Shown here: one piece after another, positions 24,695 to 34,270 of the stretch
Layout: each line of letters starts with the position of its first letter
How positions within the stretch are numbered: position 1 is the first letter of the stretch
NCBI RefSeq assembly: GCF_900169365.1
Contig: NZ_FXZH01000010.1
Location: forward strand, 81,218-145,217
Length of the DNA stretch: 64,000 bases
Origin: Brevibacterium sp. 239c
GTDB taxonomy: Bacteria > Actinomycetota > Actinomycetes > Actinomycetales > Brevibacteriaceae
Reading direction: 5' to 3'
The notes under the pieces: model-generated
What the model was told of the DNA's origin: nothing
Database searches by the model: none
Seen by the model: the letters and a program-made list of their open reading frames with translations, nothing else
Position numbers and translations under genes: made by a program

Positions 24695-25216
24695 TCACAG
24701 ACCCAGTCGTGCCAGCACGTTCTTCACGTGGGCCAGAGCCTCGTCCTGGGAGAGGCTGAAATTCTGGTTGAAGTACATGCCGTCGCCGATGAGCTGTACG
24801 GTCATCGCCAGATCGGGATCGCCGAGATGTTCATTGAGTGCATCGAACCAGGCTTCTCGGGTCCTCCGGAGCGTGTCCTTCGCCTGTTCATTCTCCTGCG
24901 CCAGGCAGCTTGCCGCGATGAGACTGCGGTCCAGCGGTGTGCCGGTCTCGGCTGAGGTCTCAAGATAGTACATGTGCAGGCGATCGCCAGCATTCTTCAT
25001 CTCCGCAACATCTTCTTCGACAAGCCGGTCGAGACGCTCGAGACTGCCCTTGATCAGCTCCGCCTTCGACCCGTAGTGATAAAGCAGGCCTCCCTTGGAG
25101 ACACCAGCTTTCGCTGCGACCGCGTCGAGTGTTGCCCCCGAGATACCGTGTTTTTCTAGCAGGAGATCGAAGGCGTCGAGGAGCTTCTCTTTGGTGTCGG
25201 TGGAGTTGCGTGCCAT
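24695..25216 (-). CDS. TetR-family regulator
   Basis: 173-residue repressor. The HTH is KEKLLDAFDLLLEKHGISGATLDAVAAKAGVSKGGLLYHYGSKAELIKGSLERLDRLVEEDV. The ligand domain resembles the TetR_C_37 type (DRSLIAASCLAQENEQAKDTLRRTREAWFDAL). I chose ATG 25216 because TAGGCT (25229-25224) lies 7 nt upstream, a leaderless -10; the in-frame ATG at 25252 lies within 3 bp of the upstream gene's stop. It follows a second TetR gene on the same strand. The target is unknown. Confidence 0.85.
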   Translation of the reverse strand: MARNSTDTKEKLLDAFDLLLEKHGISGATLDAVAAKAGVSKGGLLYHYGSKAELIKGSLERLDRLVEEDVAEMKNAGDRLHMYYLETSAETGTPLDRSLIAASCLAQENEQAKDTLRRTREAWFDALNEHLGDPDLAMTVQLIGDGMYFNQNFSLSQDEALAHVKNVLARLGL

Positions 25217-25254
25217 AGCGTTGAGCCTAGTCGATGGCTGTGGTTCCGCCATCG

Positions 25255-25893
25255 CTATGGGCGGCGATCGATTCCGCTGACGACGATATCGGTGACTTGG
25301 GCGGCCAACTCGGCAAGGTCAGACTCGGACTGATCCGGATTCGGCCGATACCACATGTCGACCGCGTTGAGACTGCTCAGCAGCGTCCGCACCAGCATCT
25401 TTGGTTCCAGCGGGCGGATGGAACCGTCCTCGATTCCCGCTGCAGCCACTGACTTGAAGAGGTCTTCGTATTCCGCTCTCAGACGGTTCAGCTCTGCCAG
25501 CTGCTCACGCTGCCGGGGCCGCAGCGCCACCGAGCGCTGTTCGCGGACTCCTTCATGCACGACCTGGTGATAGCCGAGATCAACCATGATCTGGAGGACG
25601 TGGGCCGTCGACATGGCCAGCAGGCGGTCGAAGCCGGTTCCCGGCCCATCGACGCACGGGTCGACGCGAGCTCGTGAACGCACCATGCCTTCCTTGTAGA
25701 CGGCGAGGAAGATGTCGAACTTCGAGCGAAAATGGTAATAGATCAGACCCTTCGTCGCTCCGACGGCGTTGGCGATGTCATCAATGGTGGTGGCGTTGTA
25801 GCCGCCGAGCATGAACTCATCGGCCGCGGCATCGAGGATTCGCTGGCGCGTCTTCTCGGGAGCTCCAACGGAGGGGTCAACGTCCGTGCTCAC
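25255..25893 (-). CDS. TetR-family regulator, probable repressor of the divergent acyl-CoA cluster
   Basis: 212-residue repressor with the HTH TRQRILDAAADEFMLGGYNATTIDDIANAVGATKGLIYYHFRSKFDIFLAVYKEGM and a C-terminal domain with GYHQVVHEGVREQRSVALRPRQREQLAEL, reminiscent of fatty-acid or steroid regulators of the KstR2 kind. GTG 25893 follows GAGG. It is divergent from the SDR gene at 26110, and a TetR-type inverted repeat lies in the gap, so control of the catabolic cluster is likely. Confidence 0.85.
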   Translation of the reverse strand: MSTDVDPSVGAPEKTRQRILDAAADEFMLGGYNATTIDDIANAVGATKGLIYYHFRSKFDIFLAVYKEGMVRSRARVDPCVDGPGTGFDRLLAMSTAHVLQIMVDLGYHQVVHEGVREQRSVALRPRQREQLAELNRLRAEYEDLFKSVAAAGIEDGSIRPLEPKMLVRTLLSSLNAVDMWYRPNPDQSESDLAELAAQVTDIVVSGIDRRP

Positions 25894-26071
25894 TGCGAGA
25901 CCTCAGCTGCTTCCAGTGGCTTCACCTGGACGTCCTTTCCGAATCCACGATTGCGTTGACGCTAGGCTACACGGCCTTCTGCCGCCAAGAACGAGCAATC
26001 TCGTCGAACCTGATGAGCAGGGTCTTGACACGTGTCGACCTGCGGGATAAATTCATACCCAATCAATGATG

Positions 26072-26085
26072 ATACTCGGTAGTAT
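26072..26085. promoter_or_regulatory. TetR-type operator candidate before the catabolic cluster
   Basis: ATACT-CGGT-AGTAT is a perfect 5-bp inverted repeat with a 4-nt centre, 24 bp before GTG 26110. Its size and position fit the operator of the divergent TetR repressor. Confidence 0.45.
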
Positions 26086-26109
26086 GACTGGTGAGAGGCT
26101 TAAGCGACA

Positions 26110-27123
26110 GTGAACTTCAATGAAGAGGTAGCAATCGTGACCGGCGCCGGCGGGGGACTGGGGCGGTCTCACGCCCTGTCCCTTGCCCAGCGCGGTGCAC
26201 GTGTGGTCGTCAACGATATCGCCCCGATAGGCAGAGACGCTGGAGAGGACAGTCCTGCAGAGCTGGTGGCGAAGGAGATCATCGCATCCGGAGGTAGCGC
26301 GATTGCGCATTCGTGCGACGTGACCGATGCGTCGGCGGTCCAGGCCATGGTCGATCGAGTGATCGGCGAATGGGGCCGGATCGACATCCTCATCAACAAC
26401 GCTGGCATCCTGCGAGACAAGACCTTCGCGAAAATGGATATCGACGATTTCCGCAAAGTGGTCGACGTGCATCTGATGGGCTCTGTTCGCTGCACCAAGG
26501 CGGTGTGGCCTCACATGATGAGCCAACAGTACGGACGGATCCTCATGACCACCTCGGCGTCGGGGATCTACGGAAACTTCGGGCAGTCGAACTATGGTGC
26601 CGCGAAATCCGGAGTGGTTGGGCTGATGAACGTCCTGGCCATCGAGGGTGAGCGTTATGGGATCCGAATCAACGCCTTGGCGCCCACGGCTGCCACAGGC
26701 ATGACCGAGGGGCTGTTCGACCAGGCATCCTGGGACGTCATGTCACCGGAATCGATCACCCCGGGCGCAGTCTTCCTCGTGTCCGAAGGTGCTCCGACCA
26801 AAACCATCCTCGGTGCCGGTGGGGGAGTCTTCGCGGTGGCCAAAATGGTCGAGGCCGCGGGAGTGTTTTTGTCCCATGACGAACGCAGCCCCGAAGCCAT
26901 CGCCGAACAGTGGGAGGCGATCAGCGATATCTCCGCCACAGTGATCACCGGCTCCGCATTCGACCAGACCGGTCGCTATCTCGAAATGACAACGTCAACC
27001 GAGGCTGAAACAACCGAGACCGCAACGAGGGAGGTCGCAACGCGTGAGACCGCGGCCTCAGAACCATCAGCAACTCATTCCACACCGTCCGATCTGACCG
27101 TCACTGCAAAGGTGCAATCATGA
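26110..27123 (+). CDS. SDR dehydrogenase (MFE-2 / 3-hydroxyacyl-CoA dehydrogenase-like)
   Basis: 337-residue short-chain dehydrogenase. The NAD(P) loop is TGAGGGLGRSHA, the structural motif NNAG occurs in ILINNAGILRDKTFAKM, and the catalytic set is Ser in TTSASGIYGNFGQSNYGAAKSG with YxxxK. ILRDKTFAKMD and the NALAPTAATGMTE stretch match the dehydrogenase unit of peroxisomal-type multifunctional enzyme 2, which oxidises (R)-3-hydroxyacyl-CoA. A Thr/Glu-rich tail of about 40 residues is unusual. The start is GTG 26110. The stop overlaps the symporter gene by 4 bp, so the pair is coupled. Confidence 0.87.
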   Translation: MNFNEEVAIVTGAGGGLGRSHALSLAQRGARVVVNDIAPIGRDAGEDSPAELVAKEIIASGGSAIAHSCDVTDASAVQAMVDRVIGEWGRIDILINNAGILRDKTFAKMDIDDFRKVVDVHLMGSVRCTKAVWPHMMSQQYGRILMTTSASGIYGNFGQSNYGAAKSGVVGLMNVLAIEGERYGIRINALAPTAATGMTEGLFDQASWDVMSPESITPGAVFLVSEGAPTKTILGAGGGVFAVAKMVEAAGVFLSHDERSPEAIAEQWEAISDISATVITGSAFDQTGRYLEMTTSTEAETTETATREVATRETAASEPSATHSTPSDLTVTAKVQS

Positions 27124-29048
27124 CAATCGTTCTGGCAATCGTCATCCTCTACTTCATCGTCATGTTCGCCATCGGCTACTGGGCGAACACCAAAATGAAG
27201 GGGGCCAAGGACTTCCTGGTCGCGGGGCAGTCGCTCGGCTTCTTCGTCATGGCCATCGCCTCCTTCTCCTCGATCCAGAGCGGGTTCGGGATGATCGGGC
27301 ATACGGCCAACACCAACGCCTGGGGCATTCAGGCCGTCGTCGGCGCAGCCCTCCTAGTGCCGCTCGGCTTCGCGCTGGCCTGGTTCATCTTGGGGGCGCG
27401 CCTGCACCGAGTGGCCCGCGCGCATGAGGTCTATTCCATTCCGGACATCATCCGCGTCCGCTACCCGAATCGTTCGGCTCACATGTCGATGTCGATCGCC
27501 ATGTTCATCGGTTCGGTCGCCTACATGACCGCGCAGGTGACCGCTCTCGGCGTGATCATGTCCCTGATCTTCGGCATCAGCCTCACCGTCGGCGCCATCA
27601 TTGGCTCCGCCATCGTCGCCGCATACACGATCGCCGGTGGAATGCTCGCAGCCGTCTGGACGGACTTCATCCAGGGCCTGCTCATGATCGTCATGGCCAT
27701 CGCCGCATTCTTCATCGCCACGAACACCGTGGGCGGATGGTCAGCCATGCTGGACACCATCGCGAAGAACGACATCGGATTCCTGAAAATCGACGCCACA
27801 CAGCCGATGACCTGGATCTTCGGGTTCATTTTCCTCGCGATTCTCGGCACTGCGGCCCAGCCGCAGCTGGCGACGAAGTTCCTCATGCTCAAGTCGGGCT
27901 CGCAGCTGCGCTGGGGCTCACTCGTCGCGGCTGTCGGCTACTCGGTGACGACCCTGTTCGCGCTGTCCATCGGTCTGGCAACCCGCGCACTGACCTTCGA
28001 AGGCAGGGCGCCGCAGTTCGACAATGCCGACAACACCACGACCTGGTTCCTCGACAACATGACAACACCAGCGTTCGCTGGCTTCGCCTTGGCCGGACTG
28101 CTCGCGGCAATCATGTCCTCCGCCAGCTCGTTCATCACCATCGGCGCATCGTCGCTGGTGCGTGACCTCACCAGTTCGCTGGGCAAGGTCGTCCATCGTG
28201 AACTGATGTGGAACCGGTTGGCCAGTGCCTTCGTTGTTCTCTGCTCCCTGGTATTCGCCCTCTATCTCACCCAGGTCGTGTTCCTGCTCGGTGCCATCGG
28301 CTGGGCGGCGTTCGCCTCGGCGGTCTTCGCTCCTGTCGTCTTCGGGCTGTATTGGAAACGTGCCACTGGGATGGCCACGACCATTGCCGTGTCCTTCGGC
28401 GTGCTCGGCAACCTGGTGCTCACGATCCTCACAAGCGAGGAGATCATCACCATTCCCACTTACATGCAGGATGGGGCGATGGTCATCGCCACGGCTGCGG
28501 TCCTGTTCGTCGTCATCTCTCTGCTGTTCCCCTCACAGGGTTCGCGAGACGGCTTCGCCAGTGCCTACGGCGTCAACGCCAACAGCGGCACAGGCGCACT
28601 CAGGGGTGGTGCGGCCGTGAAATCGGTCGCTGTGAAGGGGTTTGATCGGACCGATGTGCTTGTCCTCATCGTCACCCTGGCCTGCCTCGCCACCGCAGTG
28701 GGAAGCCTCTTCGATACCTGGCAGGCCCTCTACTATGCGATTCCAGTGATCGCGTTCGTGATGATGCTCTTCGGAGCTCTGAATTCCACCGACAAGTGGA
28801 GCCGGGCCAACGTGGTCCTCATCAGTGCATTCTCCGCTGTCCTCATCGGGCTCTTCATCCTCGCCCACGCCTTCTTCGGCAGCTCCGCCATGCTCGGCGG
28901 TCTGCCCACGACAACCGCCGTGTTCGTGTACGTGATCTGGCCATGGACAGCGGTCGGGGCCCCGTTGGTCTACGCGGCCGTCCACAAGTCGTGGTTGATG
29001 CGCGACATGGAGGGGCCCGTGCCGGCAGCCGAGAACGTCAGCGTCTGA
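27120..29048 (+). CDS. Sodium:solute symporter (SSS family)
   Basis: 642-residue Na+-coupled symporter with about 13-14 membrane segments. Family features include the early IGYWANTKMKGAKDFLVAGQSLGFFVMAIASFSS, the TM5-like TIAGGMLAAVWTDFIQGLLMI (the SSS signature region), and LLAAIMSSASSFITIGASSLVRDL. It probably imports a carboxylic acid for the ligases encoded downstream. ATG 27120 overlaps the SDR stop. The substrate is inferred from context only. Confidence 0.92.
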   Translation: MTIVLAIVILYFIVMFAIGYWANTKMKGAKDFLVAGQSLGFFVMAIASFSSIQSGFGMIGHTANTNAWGIQAVVGAALLVPLGFALAWFILGARLHRVARAHEVYSIPDIIRVRYPNRSAHMSMSIAMFIGSVAYMTAQVTALGVIMSLIFGISLTVGAIIGSAIVAAYTIAGGMLAAVWTDFIQGLLMIVMAIAAFFIATNTVGGWSAMLDTIAKNDIGFLKIDATQPMTWIFGFIFLAILGTAAQPQLATKFLMLKSGSQLRWGSLVAAVGYSVTTLFALSIGLATRALTFEGRAPQFDNADNTTTWFLDNMTTPAFAGFALAGLLAAIMSSASSFITIGASSLVRDLTSSLGKVVHRELMWNRLASAFVVLCSLVFALYLTQVVFLLGAIGWAAFASAVFAPVVFGLYWKRATGMATTIAVSFGVLGNLVLTILTSEEIITIPTYMQDGAMVIATAAVLFVVISLLFPSQGSRDGFASAYGVNANSGTGALRGGAAVKSVAVKGFDRTDVLVLIVTLACLATAVGSLFDTWQALYYAIPVIAFVMMLFGALNSTDKWSRANVVLISAFSAVLIGLFILAHAFFGSSAMLGGLPTTTAVFVYVIWPWTAVGAPLVYAAVHKSWLMRDMEGPVPAAENVSV

Positions 29049-29066
29049 GTGAAGGGAACAAACACG

Positions 29067-30776
29067 GTGGAATTCGATGTGACAACACTGCGCGGCCGCC
29101 GAGCCGACTCGCGGCTGCACCGGCTGTCGATGGGCGATATCTTCGAGCGGATGCGCTGGAGCCAACCGGACCGCACGGTTCTCACCGGCCATGTCGGAGC
29201 CGCCGAGAACCCAGAAGGGGCCTCGGTGACCGTGGCCGAGGCCGACGACAGGGCCAACCAGTTCGCGAATTCTCTCCTGGCTGCCGGTGCGCAGCCGGGG
29301 GAGATCCTCGTGATGGTCTGCGAGAACTCCCTCGAGTCTGTGCTGGTCAAAATCGGAGCGGCCAAGGCTGGGGTGACGATCGCACCGCTGAACCCGAACC
29401 TAGCCGCCGAGGTGATGGCTGAGCTGATCGCGGACATGGGGGCACGGTGGGCCGTCGTCGACGCCGAGTTCGCCGACCGTGTCCGGCCCGTCTTCGACGC
29501 GACGAACGTGAATACACTGACCAGCATTGCGGTGGGTGGACCACAACCGGACGGGGCCGTGAGCTTTGCGGACTTCATCGCTGCCGCCTCGACGAACGAA
29601 CCAGATGTCACCATCCACGGTGACGACATCTGGCAGATCCAGTTCACCTCGGGAACCTCAGCCTTGCCCAAGGGCGTCATGGGATCTCACTCGAAGACGA
29701 TGTTCGAGGCCCTGGCCTCAGTGGGAATCGTCACCCGAGGGCAGCGGTTCGAATTCGACTCGGTGGCTGGCATCTTCGTGTCGGTGACCTACCACGTCAG
29801 CGAGGTGCTGATCTATGCCGCGCTGCTGGCAGGCGGCCGAGCGGTGGTGGGGCGTAGGCCCGATGCCAGGGAGTTGGCTGTTGCCATCGACGAACATCGC
29901 GTAACGACAATGCATGTGGGGTCGCCGCAGATGCTCGAACACCTCGACGCCGAACTGCGAGCGGACCCGAGCCTGGACGCGGGGACGGTCACCAGCATTC
30001 TCCATTCCTTCGCCCCGTTGCGCGCCGAATCGTATGCCTCGGTCAAGGACTCCATCGGCGCAGACGTGCTGGTGGTCGGCGTGATCGGGCAGACGGAGAT
30101 GTGCATCATGCATCGCTTCTGGATCGGTGCCGACGAGGATCTGCATGCGAGGACCTCACCGCAGGAGAACTATGTCGGCTTGCCGCACCCGATGACGGCG
30201 GCAGCGATCATGGGCGCCGACGGCGACATCAGGAAACCTGGCGACGCTGAGGTCGGTGGTAACGCTGGGGTCGGTGAGGACGGAGTCGGCGAGGGAATCT
30301 ACCGCTCACCGGCACTCATGGCCGGCTATTTCAACAACCCGCAAGCCACTGCCGAAGCGTTTGCCGACGGTTGGTTCCACGGCGGAGATGCGTTTCGCAG
30401 CGGGGAGAAGGGCCTGCGCATTCTCAACGACCGGATCAAAGACGTCATCAAAACCGGCGGAGAGAACGTCTCATCGATCCGCGTCGAATCAGTGATGAGC
30501 ACTCATCCACTCGTCAACCGGGCCGTCGCCATCGGTCTGCCCCACCCGCGCTGGGGCGAAGCCGTCACGGTGCTCGTGCGCACCAAGCCAGAAGCTGTCG
30601 TGGATGAGGCGGCGCTCATCGGATTCGCGAAGACACGACTGGCCGGCTTCGAAACGCCCAAGGCCGTGCTCTTCGTCGACGAGTTCCCTGAGACGGTCGG
30701 CAACAAGGTGAAGAATCATGAGCTTCGCAGCCAGTATGCCGGTCTGTTCGACACAGCAGAGGCAGTCAGTCTGTGA
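29067..30776 (+). CDS. AMP-dependent acyl-CoA ligase 1
   Basis: 569-residue ANL-superfamily ligase, carboxylate + ATP + CoA to acyl-CoA. The P-loop-like motif is IQFTSGTSALPKGVMGSH near residue 190. GIYRSPALMAGYFNNPQATAEAF, DGWFHGGDAF and the hinge ILNDRIKDVIKTGGENVSS follow. GNKVKNHELR sits where the family usually has the catalytic GK-[IVL]-x-K/R stretch, so the A10 Lys is present. A Gly-rich insert (KPGDAEVGGNAGVGEDGVGEG) is atypical. GTG 29067 follows GAAGGGA at 9-nt spacing; an earlier in-frame GTG at 29049 directly abuts the symporter stop. Confidence 0.9.
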   Translation: MEFDVTTLRGRRADSRLHRLSMGDIFERMRWSQPDRTVLTGHVGAAENPEGASVTVAEADDRANQFANSLLAAGAQPGEILVMVCENSLESVLVKIGAAKAGVTIAPLNPNLAAEVMAELIADMGARWAVVDAEFADRVRPVFDATNVNTLTSIAVGGPQPDGAVSFADFIAAASTNEPDVTIHGDDIWQIQFTSGTSALPKGVMGSHSKTMFEALASVGIVTRGQRFEFDSVAGIFVSVTYHVSEVLIYAALLAGGRAVVGRRPDARELAVAIDEHRVTTMHVGSPQMLEHLDAELRADPSLDAGTVTSILHSFAPLRAESYASVKDSIGADVLVVGVIGQTEMCIMHRFWIGADEDLHARTSPQENYVGLPHPMTAAAIMGADGDIRKPGDAEVGGNAGVGEDGVGEGIYRSPALMAGYFNNPQATAEAFADGWFHGGDAFRSGEKGLRILNDRIKDVIKTGGENVSSIRVESVMSTHPLVNRAVAIGLPHPRWGEAVTVLVRTKPEAVVDEAALIGFAKTRLAGFETPKAVLFVDEFPETVGNKVKNHELRSQYAGLFDTAEAVSL

Positions 30777-30801
30777 AGACAGCGCAAGGGGAGGACCCGC
30801 A

Positions 30802-31593
30802 ATGACCACAGGAAACATGTTCGATATCAGCGGCAAGCAGATTCTCATCACGGGTGGAGCTCGCGGAATCGGTCGCATGATCGCCGAAGGGCTGCTGAAA
30901 GTCGGAGCCACCGTCTTCATCTCGACCCGAAAAGAAGACGCAGCCACTGAAGCAGTAAGGGAGCTGTCCGAACTCGGTGAAATCCACGCGATAGCCGCAG
31001 ACATCACCACCGAGGCTGGTCGCAACAAAGTGGTTGATGCTGTCGCCGAGCGCACCGATCACCTGGATGCACTGATCAACAACGCCGGCGCCACCTGGGG
31101 TGCCTCTTTCGATGAGTTTCCGGACCAGGCGTGGGACAAGGTGCTGGGAGCCAACGTCAAGGCACCGTTCGCATTGGCTCAGCGTGCGCGTCGGCTGCTC
31201 GAAGCCGGTGCCGAACGTGGTGCATGCCCTGCGCGGATCATCAACATCGGGTCGATTGACGGACTGGCGGTGCCCAGTTTCGAGAACTATTCCTACTCGG
31301 CTTCAAAGGCCGCCATCCACCACCTCACCAGGCACATGGCGGCAACTTTGGCTCCGACGATTCTCGTCAACGCCGTCGCCCCGGGGCCGTTTCCGACGAA
31401 GATGATGTCTTGGATCCTCGATGAGAAAGGTGATGAGATCGCGGCTGCCAACCCATTGCAGCGCATCGGCACGCCAGAAGATGTCACGGGAGTCCTCACA
31501 TTCTTGCTCTCGCAGGCAAGTTCCTACCTCACCGGGACAGTGATCCCACTCGACGGCGGACTGAGCACGACGATGACAGTGGGAATGAGCTGA
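30802..31593 (+). CDS. SDR dehydrogenase/reductase (RhlG-like)
   Basis: 263-residue classical SDR. The cofactor loop is ITGGARGIGRMIAEGL, with an Arg after beta2 (FISTRKE) that suggests NADP. NNAGATWGASF, the Ser in INIGSIDGLAVP and the YSYSASKAAI Tyr/Lys pair form the active site. It resembles RhlG/AtuG-type 3-hydroxyacyl reductases. GGGGAGG precedes ATG 30802, 25 bp after the ligase stop, so it is in the same operon. Confidence 0.9.
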   Translation: MTTGNMFDISGKQILITGGARGIGRMIAEGLLKVGATVFISTRKEDAATEAVRELSELGEIHAIAADITTEAGRNKVVDAVAERTDHLDALINNAGATWGASFDEFPDQAWDKVLGANVKAPFALAQRARRLLEAGAERGACPARIINIGSIDGLAVPSFENYSYSASKAAIHHLTRHMAATLAPTILVNAVAPGPFPTKMMSWILDEKGDEIAAANPLQRIGTPEDVTGVLTFLLSQASSYLTGTVIPLDGGLSTTMTVGMS

Positions 31594-31707
31594 AGGTGGG
31601 ACTTGTGGTGTCCACCTCGTTCACGGGCGAGCCCCATGTCCACCTATAGGATTGTCGCAATGCCCGGGTAAAGGGCCACAGGTGGAGCAGACGCGGAGGA
31701 GGTGTTG

Positions 31708-32361
31708 ATGGAACAGCGGCCGATTCGAGAAATGGATTGGACGAAGGCACGCGACATCCGGCGAGACCTCGAATCGGAGACCAAGGACAGACTCCTGGCC
31801 GCAGCTCGGGCCGTCTTCTCCTCTCAGGGATTCGATTCAGCGACGATCGGCGACATCACTGCCGCGGCAGACGTCTCGCGACCTTCCTTCTACGTCTACT
31901 TCGCCACCAAGTCAGAGGTGTTCCGCGTCGTTGCAGCCAAGCTGCGGGACGAAATCCTCGAAGCACACCACTACCCGAAGCCGATGGCGGATGACCCCGT
32001 GCTCGTGGCGAGGGCTTCAATCGAAGCATTCATCACCATCTACGTCGACAATCTTGAACTCCTCGACGTCATTGAGAAGCGAGCACAGACAGATCCGCAG
32101 GTCGCAGAGATCAACGCGGTCATCGTCGGCAAGCCCTTCCGTCGTATCCTGCGCCAGATCACCGACGTTCGGGATTCCGGACTCGCGAACCCGCCAGTCG
32201 ATGCGGAATATGCGGCTCACCTCATGGACGCGGTCATCGTCGATGCCGCCTCGGCGACCAGGAAGGACCGGAACCGGCTGGATTACTACATCGACCAGGC
32301 CACCCGGGTCTACTTCGCCATCATCGGGTTCACCGGAGATCTCACCGCTCTTGACGCTTGA
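31708..32361 (+). CDS. TetR-family regulator inside the catabolic cluster
   Basis: 217-residue repressor with the HTH TKDRLLAAARAVFSSQGFDSATIGDITAAADVSRPSFYVYFATKSEVFRVVAAKLRDEI and a C-terminal domain like TetR_C_6/KstR2-type proteins (FITIYVDNLELLDVIEKRAQTDPQVAEINAVI). ATG 31708 is preceded by GGAGGAGG with 5-nt spacing, better than the in-frame GTG at 31702. It lies between the first half of the cluster and the ligase-carboxylase pair and may regulate either. Confidence 0.87.
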   Translation: MEQRPIREMDWTKARDIRRDLESETKDRLLAAARAVFSSQGFDSATIGDITAAADVSRPSFYVYFATKSEVFRVVAAKLRDEILEAHHYPKPMADDPVLVARASIEAFITIYVDNLELLDVIEKRAQTDPQVAEINAVIVGKPFRRILRQITDVRDSGLANPPVDAEYAAHLMDAVIVDAASATRKDRNRLDYYIDQATRVYFAIIGFTGDLTALDA

Positions 32362-32527
32362 TTCCTCGACCGAATCTGCGGTGTCCATTCCTTCGATCCC
32401 AATGCACCAGCAATCTCGCCAAGTGGTCCGAGCCGATCCAGCGCTTGCATAGGGAGATTCCTTCGATTAGAACTGTGATTGACAGAGTCGTCAATCGGTC
32501 AGCGGTGATCGGTGAGAAGGAGTTTCC

Positions 32528-34270
32528 ATGAACGGCAGCAACGGTGACACTCGAACCTCTTCGTGGGAGGAATCGGCAGCTGAACTCGCAACGCTGCGAG
32601 CGCTGTGGCCCGAGGGAGTTCCGCACACGGTCCCTGAAGCCGCAGCCGGACCTGGACTGGCTGAGTCGGTGATCCACTGGGCAGGCGAACGCCCCGACTC
32701 TGCGGCTATGAGTTTCTACGGCTGGAAGTCGACCTGGGCTCAGCTCAAAGGCGATGTCGCGGCAACGGCCGGCTGGCTGGCCGGACGCGGCGTCAGCGAG
32801 GGGACTCGAGTCGGCGTGTACATGGGCAACTGCCCGCAGTTCGTCCATTCCTTCCTCGCCATCGCCTGGCTCGGCGCCATCTACGTCCCGGTCAACCCTA
32901 TGTATCGAACCGAAGAGCTCAGACACCAGCTGGCCGACTCCGGTACAACCCACCTCATTGCCCACCCGCACTCGCGCAGCCTTGTGGAGGGCGCAGTCTC
33001 GCAACTTCCTGAGACCATCGACATCACCTGGACCGACCCTGCGGCAGTCTTCGCGTTCTCCTCGGCACCGAAACCCAGCGCCGACTGTCCTCATACAGTC
33101 CCCGCACCCGAGAACGCAGGCGATTGGGGCCGGGTCCTCGCCTCGACGCCGGTCGACCCAGTACCGGCAGACCCCGACCGGCTCGCCTCACTCAATTACA
33201 CGGGTGGGACGACGGGGCTGCCCAAGGGGTGCGAACACTCCCTCGGGCATCTGTCATACACGGCGGTGTCGGCAATGGCCGGAATGGCGACGACCCCAGG
33301 CGACGGGCGGGTCGTGTCACTCGGATTCCTGCCGATGTTCTGGGTTGCCGGCGAGAACTTCGGTCTCCTCCTTCCTATCTACGGCGGCGGTGAAGTCGTC
33401 ATCATGGCCCGTTGGCATCCGCAGGCGGCCCTGCGCAGCATCGCCGAACGCGGCGTCACCCGTGTGGTCTCACCTGCCGACGGCTACGTCGAACTCATCG
33501 ACCTCCTCGACACCGAGGAATTCGCCGACGCAGATCTGTCCTCCTTGGAGACCTGCCAGGCTGTGTCCTTCGTTCGCAAACTCGACGTCGAACTGCGCGA
33601 AGAATGGAAATCGCGAACAGGAATCGTTCTGCGCGAAGCGTCCTACGGCATGACCGAAACGCACACCTCGGACACCTTTACCCTCGGACTCCAAGACGAC
33701 GATCGCGATCTGCGCGCCGAGCCCGTGTACTGCGGATTCCCGGTACCCGGCACCGACATCGTCGTCGTCGATCTCGACCTCAACCCGGTGCCCGTAGGAG
33801 AGACGGGAGAGATCCTCGTCCGCTCGCCCTCGGTGACGACCGGGTATTGGAAGAATCCCCGCGCGACCGAGGACTCGCTCATCGACGGTTGGCTTCGCAC
33901 CGGCGACACCGGACGCTTCGACGACCAGGGTGCCCTGACGTACCTCGCTCGCACCAAGGAGATGATCAAAGTCAACGGAATGAGCGTCTTCCCCGCCGAG
34001 GTGGAGGGTCTTCTTCGTGCCCACCCCTCTATTGAAACGGTGGCTGTCGCCCCGCGTGAGGACGCCGATCACGGCCAAGTGCCCGTCGCCTTCGTGGTCC
34101 TGGCTGAAGGCGTCGCTGCGGACAGCGAATCGCTGACCGCCTGGGCGAAGGAGAACATGGCCGTGTACAAAGTGCCCGAGTTCGTCTTCGTCGGCGGCAT
34201 GCCCATGACTGCGACAGGCAAGATCCGCAAGACCGTGCTCATCGACGAACTGTTGGAGGGAAACCGTTGA
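32528..34270 (+). CDS. AMP-dependent acyl-CoA ligase 2
   Basis: 580-residue ANL ligase. The phosphate loop is LNYTGGTTGLPKGCEHSLGH. SYGMTETHTSD, GWLRTGDTGRFD, the hinge YLARTKEMIKVNGMSVFPAEVE, and the C-terminal lysine in TATGKIRKTVLID are all intact, so the enzyme should be active. AAGGAG precedes ATG 32528. Its stop overlaps the start of the carboxylase gene (TTGA), which suggests that the CoA ester made here is the carboxylase substrate. Confidence 0.92.
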   Translation: MNGSNGDTRTSSWEESAAELATLRALWPEGVPHTVPEAAAGPGLAESVIHWAGERPDSAAMSFYGWKSTWAQLKGDVAATAGWLAGRGVSEGTRVGVYMGNCPQFVHSFLAIAWLGAIYVPVNPMYRTEELRHQLADSGTTHLIAHPHSRSLVEGAVSQLPETIDITWTDPAAVFAFSSAPKPSADCPHTVPAPENAGDWGRVLASTPVDPVPADPDRLASLNYTGGTTGLPKGCEHSLGHLSYTAVSAMAGMATTPGDGRVVSLGFLPMFWVAGENFGLLLPIYGGGEVVIMARWHPQAALRSIAERGVTRVVSPADGYVELIDLLDTEEFADADLSSLETCQAVSFVRKLDVELREEWKSRTGIVLREASYGMTETHTSDTFTLGLQDDDRDLRAEPVYCGFPVPGTDIVVVDLDLNPVPVGETGEILVRSPSVTTGYWKNPRATEDSLIDGWLRTGDTGRFDDQGALTYLARTKEMIKVNGMSVFPAEVEGLLRAHPSIETVAVAPREDADHGQVPVAFVVLAEGVAADSESLTAWAKENMAVYKVPEFVFVGGMPMTATGKIRKTVLIDELLEGNR